DNA of 64,000 nt from Nocardia abscessus NBRC 100374 (GCF_000308455.1 NZ_BAFP01000032.1:1-64000); one strand, 5' to 3'. Positions 18,601 through 26,647 are shown, numbered from the stretch's first letter. The notes: a model not told the origin generated them from the letters alone. Numbers and translations are program-made.

Positions 18601-19098
18601 CGCACCGAGTTCAGCGAGCAGGTGGCGCGCGGACTGTACAAGTTCACGGCCTACAAAGACGAGTACGAAGTGGCGCGACGACTCACCGACCCGGCCTTCT
18701 TGGCCGAGGTCGCCGCGCAGGTCCCCGAGGGGGCGAACCTCAGCTACCGGCTGCACCCGCCACTCCTGCGCGCGATGGGACGGAAGAAGAAGATCGGCCT
18801 GCGACCGGGCAGCCACTTCGCCCTCCGCTTGCTGGCCAAGGGAAAGCTACTGCGCGGGACCGCGTTCGATCCGTTCGGCTACGCGCACGTGCGACGCGTG
18901 GAACGCGAGCTGCGCACGCACTACACCGGGATGGTGACGGACCTGGCCGGCATGCTGGACCGATCGGGCTACGACCGCGCCGTACAGGCGGTGGCTCTCG
19001 CCGACGTGGTGCGCGGATACGAGGACATCAAGCTCGCCAACGTCGCGCTGTACGCCGAACGCCTGCGGGAACTCGGTATCGAGCCGCCGCGATGGTGA
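15625..19098 (+). CDS. Single-chain indolepyruvate ferredoxin oxidoreductase-type protein
   Basis: A 1157-residue fused 2-oxoacid:acceptor oxidoreductase. The N-terminal half has the pyrimidine-binding region (GYQGSPLGGVDK) and a thiamine diphosphate region with GDGTYFHSGQ. FCSGCPHN (about 432) matches the cysteine signature of IorA-like enzymes. CEGCGDCGVKSNC plus CNTDYSCLDGDC (about 636-680) look like iron-sulphur ligands. A gamma-subunit domain starts around FLAGIGGTGIVTVNQVL (about 730). The family oxidatively decarboxylates aryl-pyruvates or related 2-oxoacids to acyl-CoA with ferredoxin. No partner subunit or ferredoxin gene is adjacent, as expected for the one-chain type. The ATG has only a weak upstream GGGTGG. 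Physiological acceptor unknown. Confidence 0.88.
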   Translation: MTELADRDLIAAPYDLADRYRVGSRTVVLTGVQAIARQLVEQHVRDLRAGSRVGTFVSGYQGSPLGGVDKMLAGMPDVLAEHDISFVPGLNEELAATSVWGSQAVLPAGAATHDGVVGVWYGKGPGLDRATDALRHANMYGANPRGGVLLLVGDDPALKSSTVPAVSERSLAALNIPVLFPRNAREIITMGLHGVALSRASGCLVALKIVADVADGAWTVDGSVGDIDIVVPEIDWAGAPFRYRQRPMAAPADSLLAEADLYGPRWELVRAYSTRNGLDVIEVHPERATIGIAAAGTTFDAVRQALIDLGVDDDALHEAGIRLLRIGMPYPVAPQRVRQFAAGLTRLIVVEDKTAFLETQIRDILYGAAGAPEIVGKRDGAGRPLFGSDGELTSGRIAAPLRRVLDGHVALKRALPQPLSLSVLPAKRAAYFCSGCPHNRSTAVPDGSLAGGGIGCHTLVTMSGRTDSKVTGLTQMGGEGAQWIGQAPFTDVPHLFQNIGDGTYFHSGQLAVQACVAAGVNITFKLLHNDVVAMTGAQHAEGALTVPMLTHKLTVEGVRRIIVCADEPQRYRKRDLAPGTLLWHRDRLDEAQRALREVPGVTVLIYDQHCAADARRQRKRGTLPVRRTRVVINEAVCEGCGDCGVKSNCLSVQPVDTEFGRKTRIDQTSCNTDYSCLDGDCPSFVTVELPDPADRKPRAAQRGPQPPQLPELVHEPPTTTQNVFLAGIGGTGIVTVNQVLATAAMRAGYEVASLDQIGMSQKAGPVVSHLRFAVHALEPANRLAPASADCIVAFDLLAATDNKNLAYGRATTTVSVASTSRTPTGDMVYDKSVAHPDEAMLLVRLAKVSRSVRSFDALAAAQALFGNTAAANFLLVGAAYQTGGLRLPRTAIEEAIEINGVAVSANLAAFRWGRVAIARPEEFAAATTRRPAAAATVTIPADLFEGLTATGETRRLTELRAVELIGYQSAAVARDYVATVQRIWEAERRVTDRTEFSEQVARGLYKFTAYKDEYEVARRLTDPAFLAEVAAQVPEGANLSYRLHPPLLRAMGRKKKIGLRPGSHFALRLLAKGKLLRGTAFDPFGYAHVRRVERELRTHYTGMVTDLAGMLDRSGYDRAVQAVALADVVRGYEDIKLANVALYAERLRELGIEPPRW

Positions 19099-19296
19099 CG
19101 GGGTACCGCACGCCGCGTCGCCCGGTCGCCGGTCGATCATCGGAACGGCTGCGGACTTCGCCGTCGCCTACCAGGAGAACGGCGCAGGCAGGCGATACCA
19201 GCGCGTCCACCAGTCCGCGGGCTCCGTGATCCGATCTCGATGCCGCGTGGTGGTCCACCGGCCTGCGAGTGCGAGGGTGCCGGGTTCGCGAACGAC

Positions 19297-20763
19297 TCAC
19301 CCCGCGTAACCGGTCACCCTTCCGATCCACGCGATGAAATCCGCGGCGTCCTCGTTGCTGCCGTGGCCCGCGTCCCAGTACATCGCGGCGTCGACCTCGG
19401 CGCCCAGATTCTCCAGGCTCGCGGCGAGGTTGCCCACGATCGTCAGCGAGGTGTCGGTGTCCTTGGTGCCGACGCGGATCCACCAGTGCTTCGCTCGGGC
19501 GGGATTCCGCTGTCGGAGAAAGAACATGGGGTTCATCATGCTGATCTTCTCGGGCAGGTCGCTGTCGAGTTGCGCGCCGGGGTCGCCGGTCGCATGCCGC
19601 AGGCTGAACAGGGTGAAGTGCCTGGCCTTGACGGTTCCGCCACCGAACTCGTTGTTCTCGCCCGAGGACAGGTCGAAGGCGTCGAACGCGGGTACGCCCT
19701 TCTTCCGCTCACCGACGTGCGCGAGGAAGTTCGGCCAGGTGAACTCCGCCCGATCGCCCGCCCACGTGATCCACGTGTTGGCCGCGAGATAGCTCGAGCG
19801 GTCTGCGTCCGGCAGTGCGGTCAAGTACTCGGTCGCCGCCGGTTCCAGGTAGGTCCGTACGAGATAGTCGCCGTAGTTCGCGGCAGTGAGGCGCCCGAAT
19901 CCGTTCCTGCCCTGTAGTTCCAGCGAAGCCTGGTAGTCGGTGAACGCCGCGCTCAGGTCCCGTGAGGCCACGGCGTCGAGTGCACCCGAGCGCGACGGGT
20001 TCGCGCCCCAATTCCACTCGTAGGCCATATCCGCGTGTTCGAGGTCGGTGATCGGACAGTAGGGCGCGGCAGCGAAGACGGCATCGCTGGCGTCCGCCGC
20101 GCCGAGTTCGGCGAGATACCGGTCGTACATCCGGCTGTCCCCGGACACGGCGAGCAGGGCGGACAGCGCGCCTCCCGCGCTGACCCCGGTGACCACGATC
20201 CGGTCGGTGTTTCCCGGCACGCGGCCCGAGTTGTGCCGCAGGTACCGGACGGCGGCCTTCAGATCCACGATGGCGGCGGGAGCCACGCCGTAGTACATGC
20301 CGTCGGGGGCCACCAGGTCGCGCCCGCGAGCGCCGGAGTCGACGACTACATAACCCGCCGCGAGCGCGAGATCCTGGTTCCTGGTCCGATCACCGCCGTC
20401 GTCCGGTTCGCCGTTCGCAACCGACGATGACAGATATCCCGCGACGGAGTTGCTCAAGAGGATGGGCGCCTTGCTCGCGTCGACGGAGCGGCCATCGATC
20501 TCGACGGGCACGCTGACGTTCAAACTCTGGTACGCCTTGTCGATCGGCTTCGCGACATAGGCAACCTCCGTGTAGCGGCGATAGGTCACCTCTTTGTCGC
20601 GATCGAAGGTGGCGACTGTCTTCTTCTCGGTCGTGAACGCGTCCGGGTCGAAGGCCAGCTCGTCCACCGCTTTCGCGCCGCCGTCCAGCACACCGCAGGC
20701 GGTGGCGAACATCGGCACGGCGACCGCCGCCGCACATCCCTTGAGCATCGCTCTGCGCTGCAC
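19297..20763 (-). CDS. Alpha/beta hydrolase lipoprotein, tannase/feruloyl esterase-like
   Basis: A 488-residue predicted lipoprotein: short basic start, hydrophobic core CAAAVAVPMFATAC with lipobox ATAC. The catalytic domain has the nucleophile elbow GVSAGGAL (about 180) typical of subtype B tannase/esterase-like hydrolases, and a late histidine in DAGHGSNEDAAD. Members hydrolyse aromatic or aliphatic esters; the substrate here is unknown. The GTG start is supported by AAGGAG six bases upstream. It is convergent with the large oxidoreductase gene; the 198 bases between hold no gene that I can support. Confidence 0.75.
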   Translation of the reverse strand: MQRRAMLKGCAAAVAVPMFATACGVLDGGAKAVDELAFDPDAFTTEKKTVATFDRDKEVTYRRYTEVAYVAKPIDKAYQSLNVSVPVEIDGRSVDASKAPILLSNSVAGYLSSSVANGEPDDGGDRTRNQDLALAAGYVVVDSGARGRDLVAPDGMYYGVAPAAIVDLKAAVRYLRHNSGRVPGNTDRIVVTGVSAGGALSALLAVSGDSRMYDRYLAELGAADASDAVFAAAPYCPITDLEHADMAYEWNWGANPSRSGALDAVASRDLSAAFTDYQASLELQGRNGFGRLTAANYGDYLVRTYLEPAATEYLTALPDADRSSYLAANTWITWAGDRAEFTWPNFLAHVGERKKGVPAFDAFDLSSGENNEFGGGTVKARHFTLFSLRHATGDPGAQLDSDLPEKISMMNPMFFLRQRNPARAKHWWIRVGTKDTDTSLTIVGNLAASLENLGAEVDAAMYWDAGHGSNEDAADFIAWIGRVTGYAG

Positions 20764-21006
20764 AGCTCTCTCCTTCGCGTTCGTGGCAAACCACGGGCAT
20801 CGCGGGCCGCGACGGCGTCGCTGGAACTTGCGTCGAAACGTCTTACCTGGTGATCAGGCAGCTGAGATCGAAGAATAGCGGCGCGGGTCACACATTCGCG
20901 CATATCTCCGGCTGTGCGAAGTGGTAAGAGCCCAAATCAGCCATCTATCGGCTACCGTGCGGCGGCGCAGGAAGGTGATCGTCTTCCCTGAGGTCGACAG
21001 CAAAAT

Positions 21007-21042
21007 GGCCCGGGTCGGCGGGGTGAACCGCCGACCCGGGCC
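21007..21042 (-). terminator. Rho-independent terminator of the initiator tRNA
   Basis: Perfect 15-bp stem GGCCCGGGTCGGCGG / CCGCCGACCCGGGCC with a six-base loop. Read on the minus strand it follows the tRNA by five bases and is followed by ATTTTGC, a short U-run. Confidence 0.9.
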
Positions 21043-21047
21043 TACAG

Positions 21048-21121
21048 TAGCGGGGACAGGATTTGAACCTGCGACCTCTGGGTTATGAGCCCAGCGAGCT
21101 ACCGAGCTGCTCCACCCCGCG
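21048..21121 (-). tRNA. Initiator tRNA-fMet (CAT)
   Basis: A 74-base cloverleaf on the minus strand with anticodon CAT in CTGGGCTCATAACCCAG. The three consecutive G:C pairs at the base of the anticodon stem are the initiator hallmark. Position 1 is C and position 72 is T, giving no Watson-Crick pair at the acceptor end, which also marks an initiator and matches the mycobacterial form as I recall it. The T arm is GGTTCAAATCC. CCA is not encoded. A strong terminator follows immediately. Confidence 0.96.
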
Positions 21122-21185
21122 TCGTACGGATAACACTACACAGGGTGGGTACGAATGACCGAATCGCCTGGTGGGGCGGGGTGGC

Positions 21186-22715
21186 TCAGCCGAATTCGAT
21201 GCCTTGGGCGAGGGGAAGCTCGGTGGAGTAGTTGACGGTGTTGGTGGCTCGGCGCATGTAGGCCTTCCAGGAGTCCGAGCCGGATTCGCGCCCGCCGCCG
21301 GTCTGCTTCTCGCCACCGAAGGCGCCGCCGATCTCGGCGCCGGAGGTGCCGATATTGACGTTGGCGATGCCGCAATCGGACCCGTCGGCGGCGAGGAAGC
21401 GTTCGGCCTCGCGCTGGTCGGTGGTGAAGATCGAGGACGACAGACCCTGCGGCACTTCGTTGTGCAGGGTGATCGCGCGGTCGAAGTCGTCGTAGGTGAG
21501 CACGTAGAGGATCGGCGCGAAGGTCTCCTCCCGCACCACGGCGGTCTGCGTCGGCATGCGCACGATGGCGGGCCGCACGTAGTAGGCGTCGTCGCCGAAC
21601 CCGTCGACTCGCTCGCCGCCGCAGACCAGTTCGCCGCCGTCGGTCACCGCCTTGTCCAGCGCGGCGCGCATCCCGGTGTAGGCCTTCCCGTCGATCAGCG
21701 GCCCGACCAGCACTCCCTCGTCGAGCGGATTGCCCACCGACAGTTGCCGGTACGCCCGCTCCAGCCGGTCCAGCAGCGGGCCGACGACGTCACGATGCGC
21801 GATCAGCCGCCGCAGCGTGGTGCACCGCTGCCCGGCAGTGCCCGCCGCCGCGAACACGATGGCCCGCGCCGCGAGGTCCAGGTCGGCGGACGCGGTGACG
21901 ATCGCGCCGTTGTTGCCGCCGAGCTCCAGCAGGCAGCGCCCGAGCCGCTCGGCCACCCGCGGCGCGACCAGCCGCCCCATCCGCACCGAGCCGGTCGCGC
22001 TGACCAGCGGCACTCGCTCGTCGTCGACCAGTCGTGCCCCGACGTCGCTGCCGCCCTGGATCACTTGGTGTATTTCGGGATCCGCGCCGACTTCGCCTGC
22101 CGCGCGCCGCAGCAGCGCGTGACAAGCCAGCGCCGTCAGTGGCGTCGTCTCGGAGGGCTTCCACACCACGGTGTCGCCGCAGACCAGCGCGATCGCCGTG
22201 TTCCACGCCCAGACCGCGACCGGGAAGTTGAACGCGGAGATGACCCCGACCACGCCGAGGGGGTGCCAGGTCTCCATCAGCCGGTGGCCGGGGCGCTCCG
22301 AGGGCATGGTGTGGCCGTAGAGCTGGCGGGACAGACCGACGGCGAATTCGCAGATGTCGATCATCTCCTGCACCTCGCCCGTGGCCTCGGCGGGGATCTT
22401 GCCCGCCTCCAGCGTGACCAGCTCGGCCAGGTCGCTCTTGTGCGCGGTGAGCAGCTGCCCCAGCCTGCGCACGACCGCGGCCCGGACGGGCGCCGGAACG
22501 CCGCGCCAGGCGCGGAAGGCGGTGGCGGCCCGGCCGATCGCGGCGTCGACCTCGGTGAGCGAGCTGGACCGCAAGGTCATCAGCTGCCCTCCGGTGATCG
22601 GAGTGCGCGCGGGCAGGTCGCCGGGTTCCGGTGGTCCCGCGGCGAATTCGCGCAGCACCGCCTCCGCGCGGGCAGCGAGTCGCTGGGTGGTCTGGTCGTC
22701 GAGTACCTCGGTCAT
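21186..22715 (-). CDS. pcd: L-piperidine-6-carboxylate (alpha-aminoadipate semialdehyde) dehydrogenase
   Basis: A 509-residue aldehyde dehydrogenase. It has the family glutamate motif LLELGGNNG (about 270) and the catalytic cysteine in GTAGQRCTT (about 305), plus the NAD-fold lysine in VVWKPSETTP. It should oxidise alpha-aminoadipate 6-semialdehyde, in equilibrium with piperideine-6-carboxylate, to L-alpha-aminoadipate. The assignment depends mainly on context: an Lrp regulator and lysine 6-aminotransferase lie just upstream, divergent, as in the mycobacterial pcd/lrpA/lat cluster. It is an ordinary member of its family in length. Initiation has only a weak GGCGGAA upstream. Confidence 0.88.
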   Translation of the reverse strand: MTEVLDDQTTQRLAARAEAVLREFAAGPPEPGDLPARTPITGGQLMTLRSSSLTEVDAAIGRAATAFRAWRGVPAPVRAAVVRRLGQLLTAHKSDLAELVTLEAGKIPAEATGEVQEMIDICEFAVGLSRQLYGHTMPSERPGHRLMETWHPLGVVGVISAFNFPVAVWAWNTAIALVCGDTVVWKPSETTPLTALACHALLRRAAGEVGADPEIHQVIQGGSDVGARLVDDERVPLVSATGSVRMGRLVAPRVAERLGRCLLELGGNNGAIVTASADLDLAARAIVFAAAGTAGQRCTTLRRLIAHRDVVGPLLDRLERAYRQLSVGNPLDEGVLVGPLIDGKAYTGMRAALDKAVTDGGELVCGGERVDGFGDDAYYVRPAIVRMPTQTAVVREETFAPILYVLTYDDFDRAITLHNEVPQGLSSSIFTTDQREAERFLAADGSDCGIANVNIGTSGAEIGGAFGGEKQTGGGRESGSDSWKAYMRRATNTVNYSTELPLAQGIEFG

Positions 22716-22815
22716 GTGTTGTTCCGCCGTACCTTTCGGCCGCGTCGCGGCGTGTCTGTCCCACAGGGCGGGAGGATGGAGGTCAGGTTTCGGACACGAG
22801 GCGCGTCGGCTGAGT

Positions 22816-22821
22816 TAGCCT
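22816..22821 (+). promoter_or_regulatory. Candidate leaderless -10 box (TAGCCT) for lrpA
   Basis: TAGCCT ends six bases before the ATG of the Lrp regulator and no ribosome site is present. Confidence 0.5.
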
Positions 22822-22827
22822 TCGCTG

Positions 22828-23280
22828 ATGGCGGATACACCGGCAAGACCCGTACTCGATGACATCGATCGCCTGCTGATTCGTGAACTGATGGCCGATG
22901 GACGGGCCACCCTGTCGAACCTGGCGGAGAAGGCGAGTCTGTCGGTGTCCGCGGTGCAGTCCCGGGTCCGCCGATTAGAGGCACGCGGTGTGATCCGCGG
23001 GTATACCGCGCACGTCGATCCCGAAGCGCTCGGTCAACTGCTGTCGGCATTCGTCGCCATCACTCCTCTCGACCCGTCGCAACCCGATGACGCTCCCGCG
23101 GTCCTGCAGCACATCCCCGGCATCGAGGCCTGCCACTCGGTGGCCGGCGAGGAGAGCTATGTCCTGCTGGTGCGAGTGGCGTCCCCGCGGCACCTCGAGC
23201 AGTTGCTCCAGGAGATCAGAGCCACCGCCAACGTGCGAACCCGAAGCACCATCATCTTGCAGACATTCTATGACAGGTAG
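22828..23280 (+). CDS. lrpA: Lrp/AsnC-family regulator of the lysine aminotransferase locus
   Basis: A 150-residue Lrp/AsnC regulator: N-terminal helix-turn-helix (DRLLIRELMADGRATLSNL followed by VQSRVRRLEARG, about 10-50) and C-terminal RAM domain that would bind an amino acid (CHSVAGEESYVLLVRV). It sits between pcd (divergent) and lat (downstream, same strand, 65-base gap), the position of Rv3291c in M. tuberculosis. Lysine or another amino acid is the likely effector (inference). A palindrome just before lat is a candidate site for it. Confidence 0.92.
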   Translation: MADTPARPVLDDIDRLLIRELMADGRATLSNLAEKASLSVSAVQSRVRRLEARGVIRGYTAHVDPEALGQLLSAFVAITPLDPSQPDDAPAVLQHIPGIEACHSVAGEESYVLLVRVASPRHLEQLLQEIRATANVRTRSTIILQTFYDR

Positions 23281-23318
23281 GGTTTGCTCGTAATTAATCC
23301 GTTTTGTTGTAGAGGTTC

Positions 23319-23332
23319 CGTAAATTTTTACG
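23319..23332. promoter_or_regulatory. Palindrome upstream of lat, candidate Lrp operator
   Basis: CGTAAA-TT-TTTACG is a perfect inverted repeat in an unusually AT-rich patch, 13 bases before the lat start codon. It fits the AT-centred palindromes bound by Lrp/AsnC proteins. Binding is inferred from position only. Confidence 0.55.
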
Positions 23333-23345
23333 TACCCTCAGGGGC

Positions 23346-24680
23346 GTGACCATCGAACTGGAACGCACCCGCCCGGCGGTCACCCCCGCCGCCCGGGTTC
23401 GTGAGATCTTGTCGGCGAGCATCCTGGCCGACGGCTTCGACTTGGTTCTCGACCTCAATCGGTCCCGCGGCTGCCGTCTCGTCGACGAACGCGACGGCAG
23501 CTCCTACCTCGACATGTTCGGCTTCTTCGCCTCCAACGCGCTGGGCATGAACCATCCCGCCCTGGCCGACGACGCGGAGTTCCGTGCCGAACTGCTCACC
23601 GCGGCACTGAACAAGCCCAGCAACTCCGACATCTACACCGTCGAGATGGCCCGCTTCGTCGAGACGTTCGTGCGGGTGCTCGGTGATCCGCGGCTGCCGC
23701 ATCTGTTCTTCATCGACGGCGGCGGCCTCGCGGTGGAGAACGCCCTCAAGGTCGCGTTCGACTGGAAGAGCAGGCACAACGAATCGCACGGCCGCGCAAC
23801 GGAACTCGGCACCAAGGTGCTGCACCTGACCGGGGCGTTCCACGGCCGCACCGGTTACACGATGTCGCTCACCAACACCGATCCGGTGAAGACCGCGCGT
23901 TTCCCGAAGTTCGACTGGCCCCGCATCAAGTCCCCTTACCTCACCGACGCCTTCGACGTCGAGGAGGCGGAGGCGTGCGCGCTCGCCCAGGCGCGGCGAG
24001 CATTCGAGGAAAACCCGCACGACATAGCGTGTTTCATCGCCGAGCCGATCCAGGGCGAGGGCGGCGACCGGCATCTGCGCCCGCGGTTCCTGCAAGCCGT
24101 GCAGCAGTTGTGTCACGAGAACGACGCGCTGTTCGTGCTGGACGAGGTGCAGACCGGCGTGGGCATGACCGGAACCACCTGGGCCTACCAGCAACTCGGC
24201 TTGGAGCCGGACGTCGTCGCCTTCGGTAAGCGGACCCAGGTGTGCGGCGTCATGGCGGGCGGGCGCGTGGACGAGGTGCCCGGCAACGTCTTCGCGGTCA
24301 GCTCCCGGCTCAACTCGACCTGGGGCGGCAACCTCGCCGACATGGCGCGCAGCAGGCGCATCCTGGAGGTGCTCGAGCGGGACGAGCTGATCGAACGGTC
24401 CCGTCCGCTGGGTGCGCACCTGCTCGAGCGGCTGGGCGCGCTGGCCGCCCGCCGTCTCGATGTCAGCGAGCCGCGCGGGCGCGGACTGATGTGCGCGATC
24501 ACGCTGTCGTCGTCGCGGCTGCGGGACGAGGTGCTCGCCGCGCTGCGCGAGCGCGAGCACGTGCTGATCCTCGGCACCGGTGAGCGAGGCATCCGGTTCC
24601 GTCCCCCGCTCACGGTCACCGTCGCCGAGTTGGACGAGGCCGTCGACGCGCTCGATCGGGTGCTGACCAGCCTCGAATAA
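23346..24680 (+). CDS. lat: L-lysine 6-aminotransferase
   Basis: Class III PLP-dependent aminotransferase of 444 residues that transfers the epsilon-amino group of lysine to 2-oxoglutarate, giving alpha-aminoadipate semialdehyde. Visible features are the cofactor-binding aspartate in LFVLDEVQTGVG, the Schiff-base lysine in VVAFGKRTQV (about 298), and the substrate-site region IFHGR-like LTGAFHGRTGY. The GTG start has AGGGG close upstream. It follows the Lrp gene and forms the first enzyme of the route completed by Pcd. In mycobacteria the gene is linked to persistence; in Streptomyces the pair supplies aminoadipate for beta-lactams, but no beta-lactam genes are in this window. Confidence 0.93.
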   Translation: MTIELERTRPAVTPAARVREILSASILADGFDLVLDLNRSRGCRLVDERDGSSYLDMFGFFASNALGMNHPALADDAEFRAELLTAALNKPSNSDIYTVEMARFVETFVRVLGDPRLPHLFFIDGGGLAVENALKVAFDWKSRHNESHGRATELGTKVLHLTGAFHGRTGYTMSLTNTDPVKTARFPKFDWPRIKSPYLTDAFDVEEAEACALAQARRAFEENPHDIACFIAEPIQGEGGDRHLRPRFLQAVQQLCHENDALFVLDEVQTGVGMTGTTWAYQQLGLEPDVVAFGKRTQVCGVMAGGRVDEVPGNVFAVSSRLNSTWGGNLADMARSRRILEVLERDELIERSRPLGAHLLERLGALAARRLDVSEPRGRGLMCAITLSSSRLRDEVLAALREREHVLILGTGERGIRFRPPLTVTVAELDEAVDALDRVLTSLE

Positions 24681-24753
24681 CGCCAGAACGGGATGATCCG
24701 GGCATTCCGGTGTGCTCCGGCGCGGGGTCCGCCGGAATCCCGGATCCACCTCC

Positions 24754-24759
24754 TAGGCT
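24754..24759 (+). promoter_or_regulatory. Candidate -10 box (TAGGCT) before a leader peptide
   Basis: TAGGCT ends eight bases before the ATG of a 14-codon frame that overlaps the start of the beta-propeller lipoprotein gene. Confidence 0.4.
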
Positions 24760-24767
24760 TCGCAGCC

Positions 24768-24812
24768 ATGTCCTCTCGTCTTCACCACTCCCAGAGCAGG
24801 TGCGGCGCGTGA
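24768..24812 (+). CDS. Possible 14-residue leader peptide overlapping the lipoprotein start
   Basis: A tiny frame, MSSRLHHSQSRCGA, begins at the first ATG after a TAGGCT box at leaderless spacing and ends at TGA within GTGA, where GTG is the likely start of the downstream lipoprotein. Such a stop-start overlap would couple translation. The peptide is basic, with two adjacent histidines and a penultimate-region cysteine. Short upstream frames controlling metabolic genes are known in actinobacteria. Nothing beyond position supports it, so it is a candidate only. Confidence 0.35.
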   Translation: MSSRLHHSQSRCGA

Positions 24813-26068
24813 ACCGACAGCGCACGTACCGATGCTGCGCGTCACACCTCGTGGTCCCTCTCGTCGTGCTGTCCGCGGTGGCGGGCTGCGCCGCCAGTGA
24901 CGCGGGCACGGTGGACACCGAGGGAAGCCAGGCCGCCACGACCAGCGTGGCCGCACCGTCCACGGTGGTGGCACCGACCACCGTGGCCGCACCGACCACC
25001 GATGTGCTCCCGCCGCACATGACCGATCTGTTGCCCGGGATGCCGCCGCCGCTCTCACCGACCGACGTGTACGCGGCCAACCGCGAGCTCAGCCCCACCG
25101 TGGCCGACCATCGCCCGCTGGTCTACGTGCCCAACAGCCAGTCGAACACGGTGTCGGTGATCGATCCGGACACCTTCCGGGTGATCGACACCTTCCCCGC
25201 GGGCGGGTTCGAGCCGCAGCACGTCGTGCCGTCCTACGACATGCAGACGCTCTACGTCACCAACGACATGCCACTGGGCAGCGGCAGCCTGCTTCCGATC
25301 GATCCGCGGACCGGCAAGCCGGGCGAACCCTTTCCCGTCCGCGATCCGTACAACATGTACTACACGCCGGACGGCCGGTACGCGCTGGTCGTCGCGGAGG
25401 CGGACAAGTCGCTGGATTTCTACGATCCGCACACCTGGCAGAAGACGCACGCCATGGCGGTGCCCGACTGCGCGGGCGTCGACCACATGGACTTCACCGC
25501 CGACGGCCGCTTCGCCCTGGCGTCGTGCGAATTCATCGGCCGGATGCTGGCTTTCGACGTGGCCGAGCGCAGAGTCGTCAAGACGATCGACCTGCCCGGA
25601 GGCCGCTCGGGCAAGCCGCAGGATGTGAAGCTGTCGCCGGACGGTCACACCTTCTTCGTCGCCGACATGGCCGCCGACGGCATCTACCTCTTCGACGCGC
25701 ACACCTTCGACAACACCGGATTCGTGCCGACCGGCAAGGGGACCCACGGGCTCTACGTCACTCGCGATTCCACCCGGATGCTCATCACCAACCGGCACGA
25801 AGGCAGCGTCTCGGTGTGGGACTTCGCGGCGAACGGGCTGGTGCACAAGTGGTTCGTGCCCGGGGGCGGCAGTCCCGACATGGGCAACATCTCCGCCGAC
25901 GGGCGCGTCTTCTGGGCGTCCGGCCGTCATCACGGCGAGGTGTACGCCATCGACATCGTCAATTGGCAACTCTTGGCGCGCATCCCCGTCGGCAAAGGAC
26001 CGCACGGACTCACCATCTGGCCGCAGCCCGGACGCTACTCCACCGGGCACACCGGCGTCATGCGCTGA
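24809..26068 (+). CDS. YncE-like beta-propeller lipoprotein
   Basis: A 419-residue protein. The GTG start gives a basic n-region, hydrophobic core (VVPLVVLSAVAGC) and lipobox VAGC, so a lipid-anchored extracytoplasmic protein is predicted. A low-complexity Ala/Thr/Val linker with repeated APTT follows (about 50-75). The rest is made of YVTN-type propeller blades, for example LVYVPNSQSNTVSVIDPDTF and MLITNRHEGSVSVWDFAANG. Such propellers act in binding or as quinoprotein-like modules; no enzymatic residues can be assigned. Several histidines (GVDHMDF, GTHGLYV, SGRHHGEVY, GPHGLT) fall at similar blade positions and could bind metal, which is inference. Confidence 0.82.
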   Translation: MNRQRTYRCCASHLVVPLVVLSAVAGCAASDAGTVDTEGSQAATTSVAAPSTVVAPTTVAAPTTDVLPPHMTDLLPGMPPPLSPTDVYAANRELSPTVADHRPLVYVPNSQSNTVSVIDPDTFRVIDTFPAGGFEPQHVVPSYDMQTLYVTNDMPLGSGSLLPIDPRTGKPGEPFPVRDPYNMYYTPDGRYALVVAEADKSLDFYDPHTWQKTHAMAVPDCAGVDHMDFTADGRFALASCEFIGRMLAFDVAERRVVKTIDLPGGRSGKPQDVKLSPDGHTFFVADMAADGIYLFDAHTFDNTGFVPTGKGTHGLYVTRDSTRMLITNRHEGSVSVWDFAANGLVHKWFVPGGGSPDMGNISADGRVFWASGRHHGEVYAIDIVNWQLLARIPVGKGPHGLTIWPQPGRYSTGHTGVMR

Positions 26069-26101
26069 ACCCGCGGTCCCACCGAAACCCCGGTGCGCCG
26101 G

Positions 26102-26446
26102 TCAGGACGTGACCGGACGCAGCCCCAAACCGCCTTCGACGAAGCGGCATACGGACCTCAGCCCGGCGTCCAGAGCGGCTTCGTAGCCGGGGCGCGCCCA
26201 TCCGCGCACGTTCGCGGTTCCGTCACTCGCGGGCGTCACCCCGATCTCGGCCACCAGTTCGGCGGTCGTCGGTTCGCAGACCGCCCAGGAGAAGTGCGTT
26301 TCCTCCGCCCAGCCCGCAGTGCGCCGGGCCACGTAGTCCGGTTCCGTGATGCCGCCCGCCGCCAAGGCGGGGCGGTCATCGATGCGGTCGTCGGCGCGCA
26401 GCGCGCGCAGATACCAGGCGCCCGCGTTGATCTCGATCGGCTCCAT
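26102..26446 (-). CDS. Short GNAT-like protein, probably truncated
   Basis: A 114-residue protein resembling the first two thirds of a RimJ/RimL-type acetyltransferase: LRALRADD, a central strand FSWAVCEPTTAELVAEIGV and the TANVRGWARPGYEAA segment. The acetyl-CoA loop normally reads R/Q-x-x-G-x-G/A; here the equivalent (RPGYEAAL) lacks the second glycine, and the protein ends at GLGLRPV, where family members continue about 50 residues. It may be a degenerate or repurposed enzyme. Codon bias still looks coding. No strong ribosome site is visible. Confidence 0.6.
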   Translation of the reverse strand: MEPIEINAGAWYLRALRADDRIDDRPALAAGGITEPDYVARRTAGWAEETHFSWAVCEPTTAELVAEIGVTPASDGTANVRGWARPGYEAALDAGLRSVCRFVEGGLGLRPVTS

Positions 26447-26647
26447 CAGCGCTCACCCGTTCCGTGCCCGCTGCCCGGTGCGGCGGGCTGCGCACCCGGA
26501 AACACTCCCGCGAATTTCCCGACGCCGAGCGGCCTAGCTGGGACATGATCGGATGGCCGCGACGTCGCTTTTGCGCTTTCCGCGGTGCGGACGTGAATTT
26601 CGGGTAGCTCGATCATGCGGAAAAGGCTAGCGGGAGGTTCTATCGAG

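Noticed and set aside
21186-24680. Beta-lactam biosynthesis start from lat/pcd
   Set aside because: lat and pcd occur in cephamycin clusters, but no ACV synthetase or isopenicillin N synthase gene is in the window; the Lrp context fits lysine catabolism.
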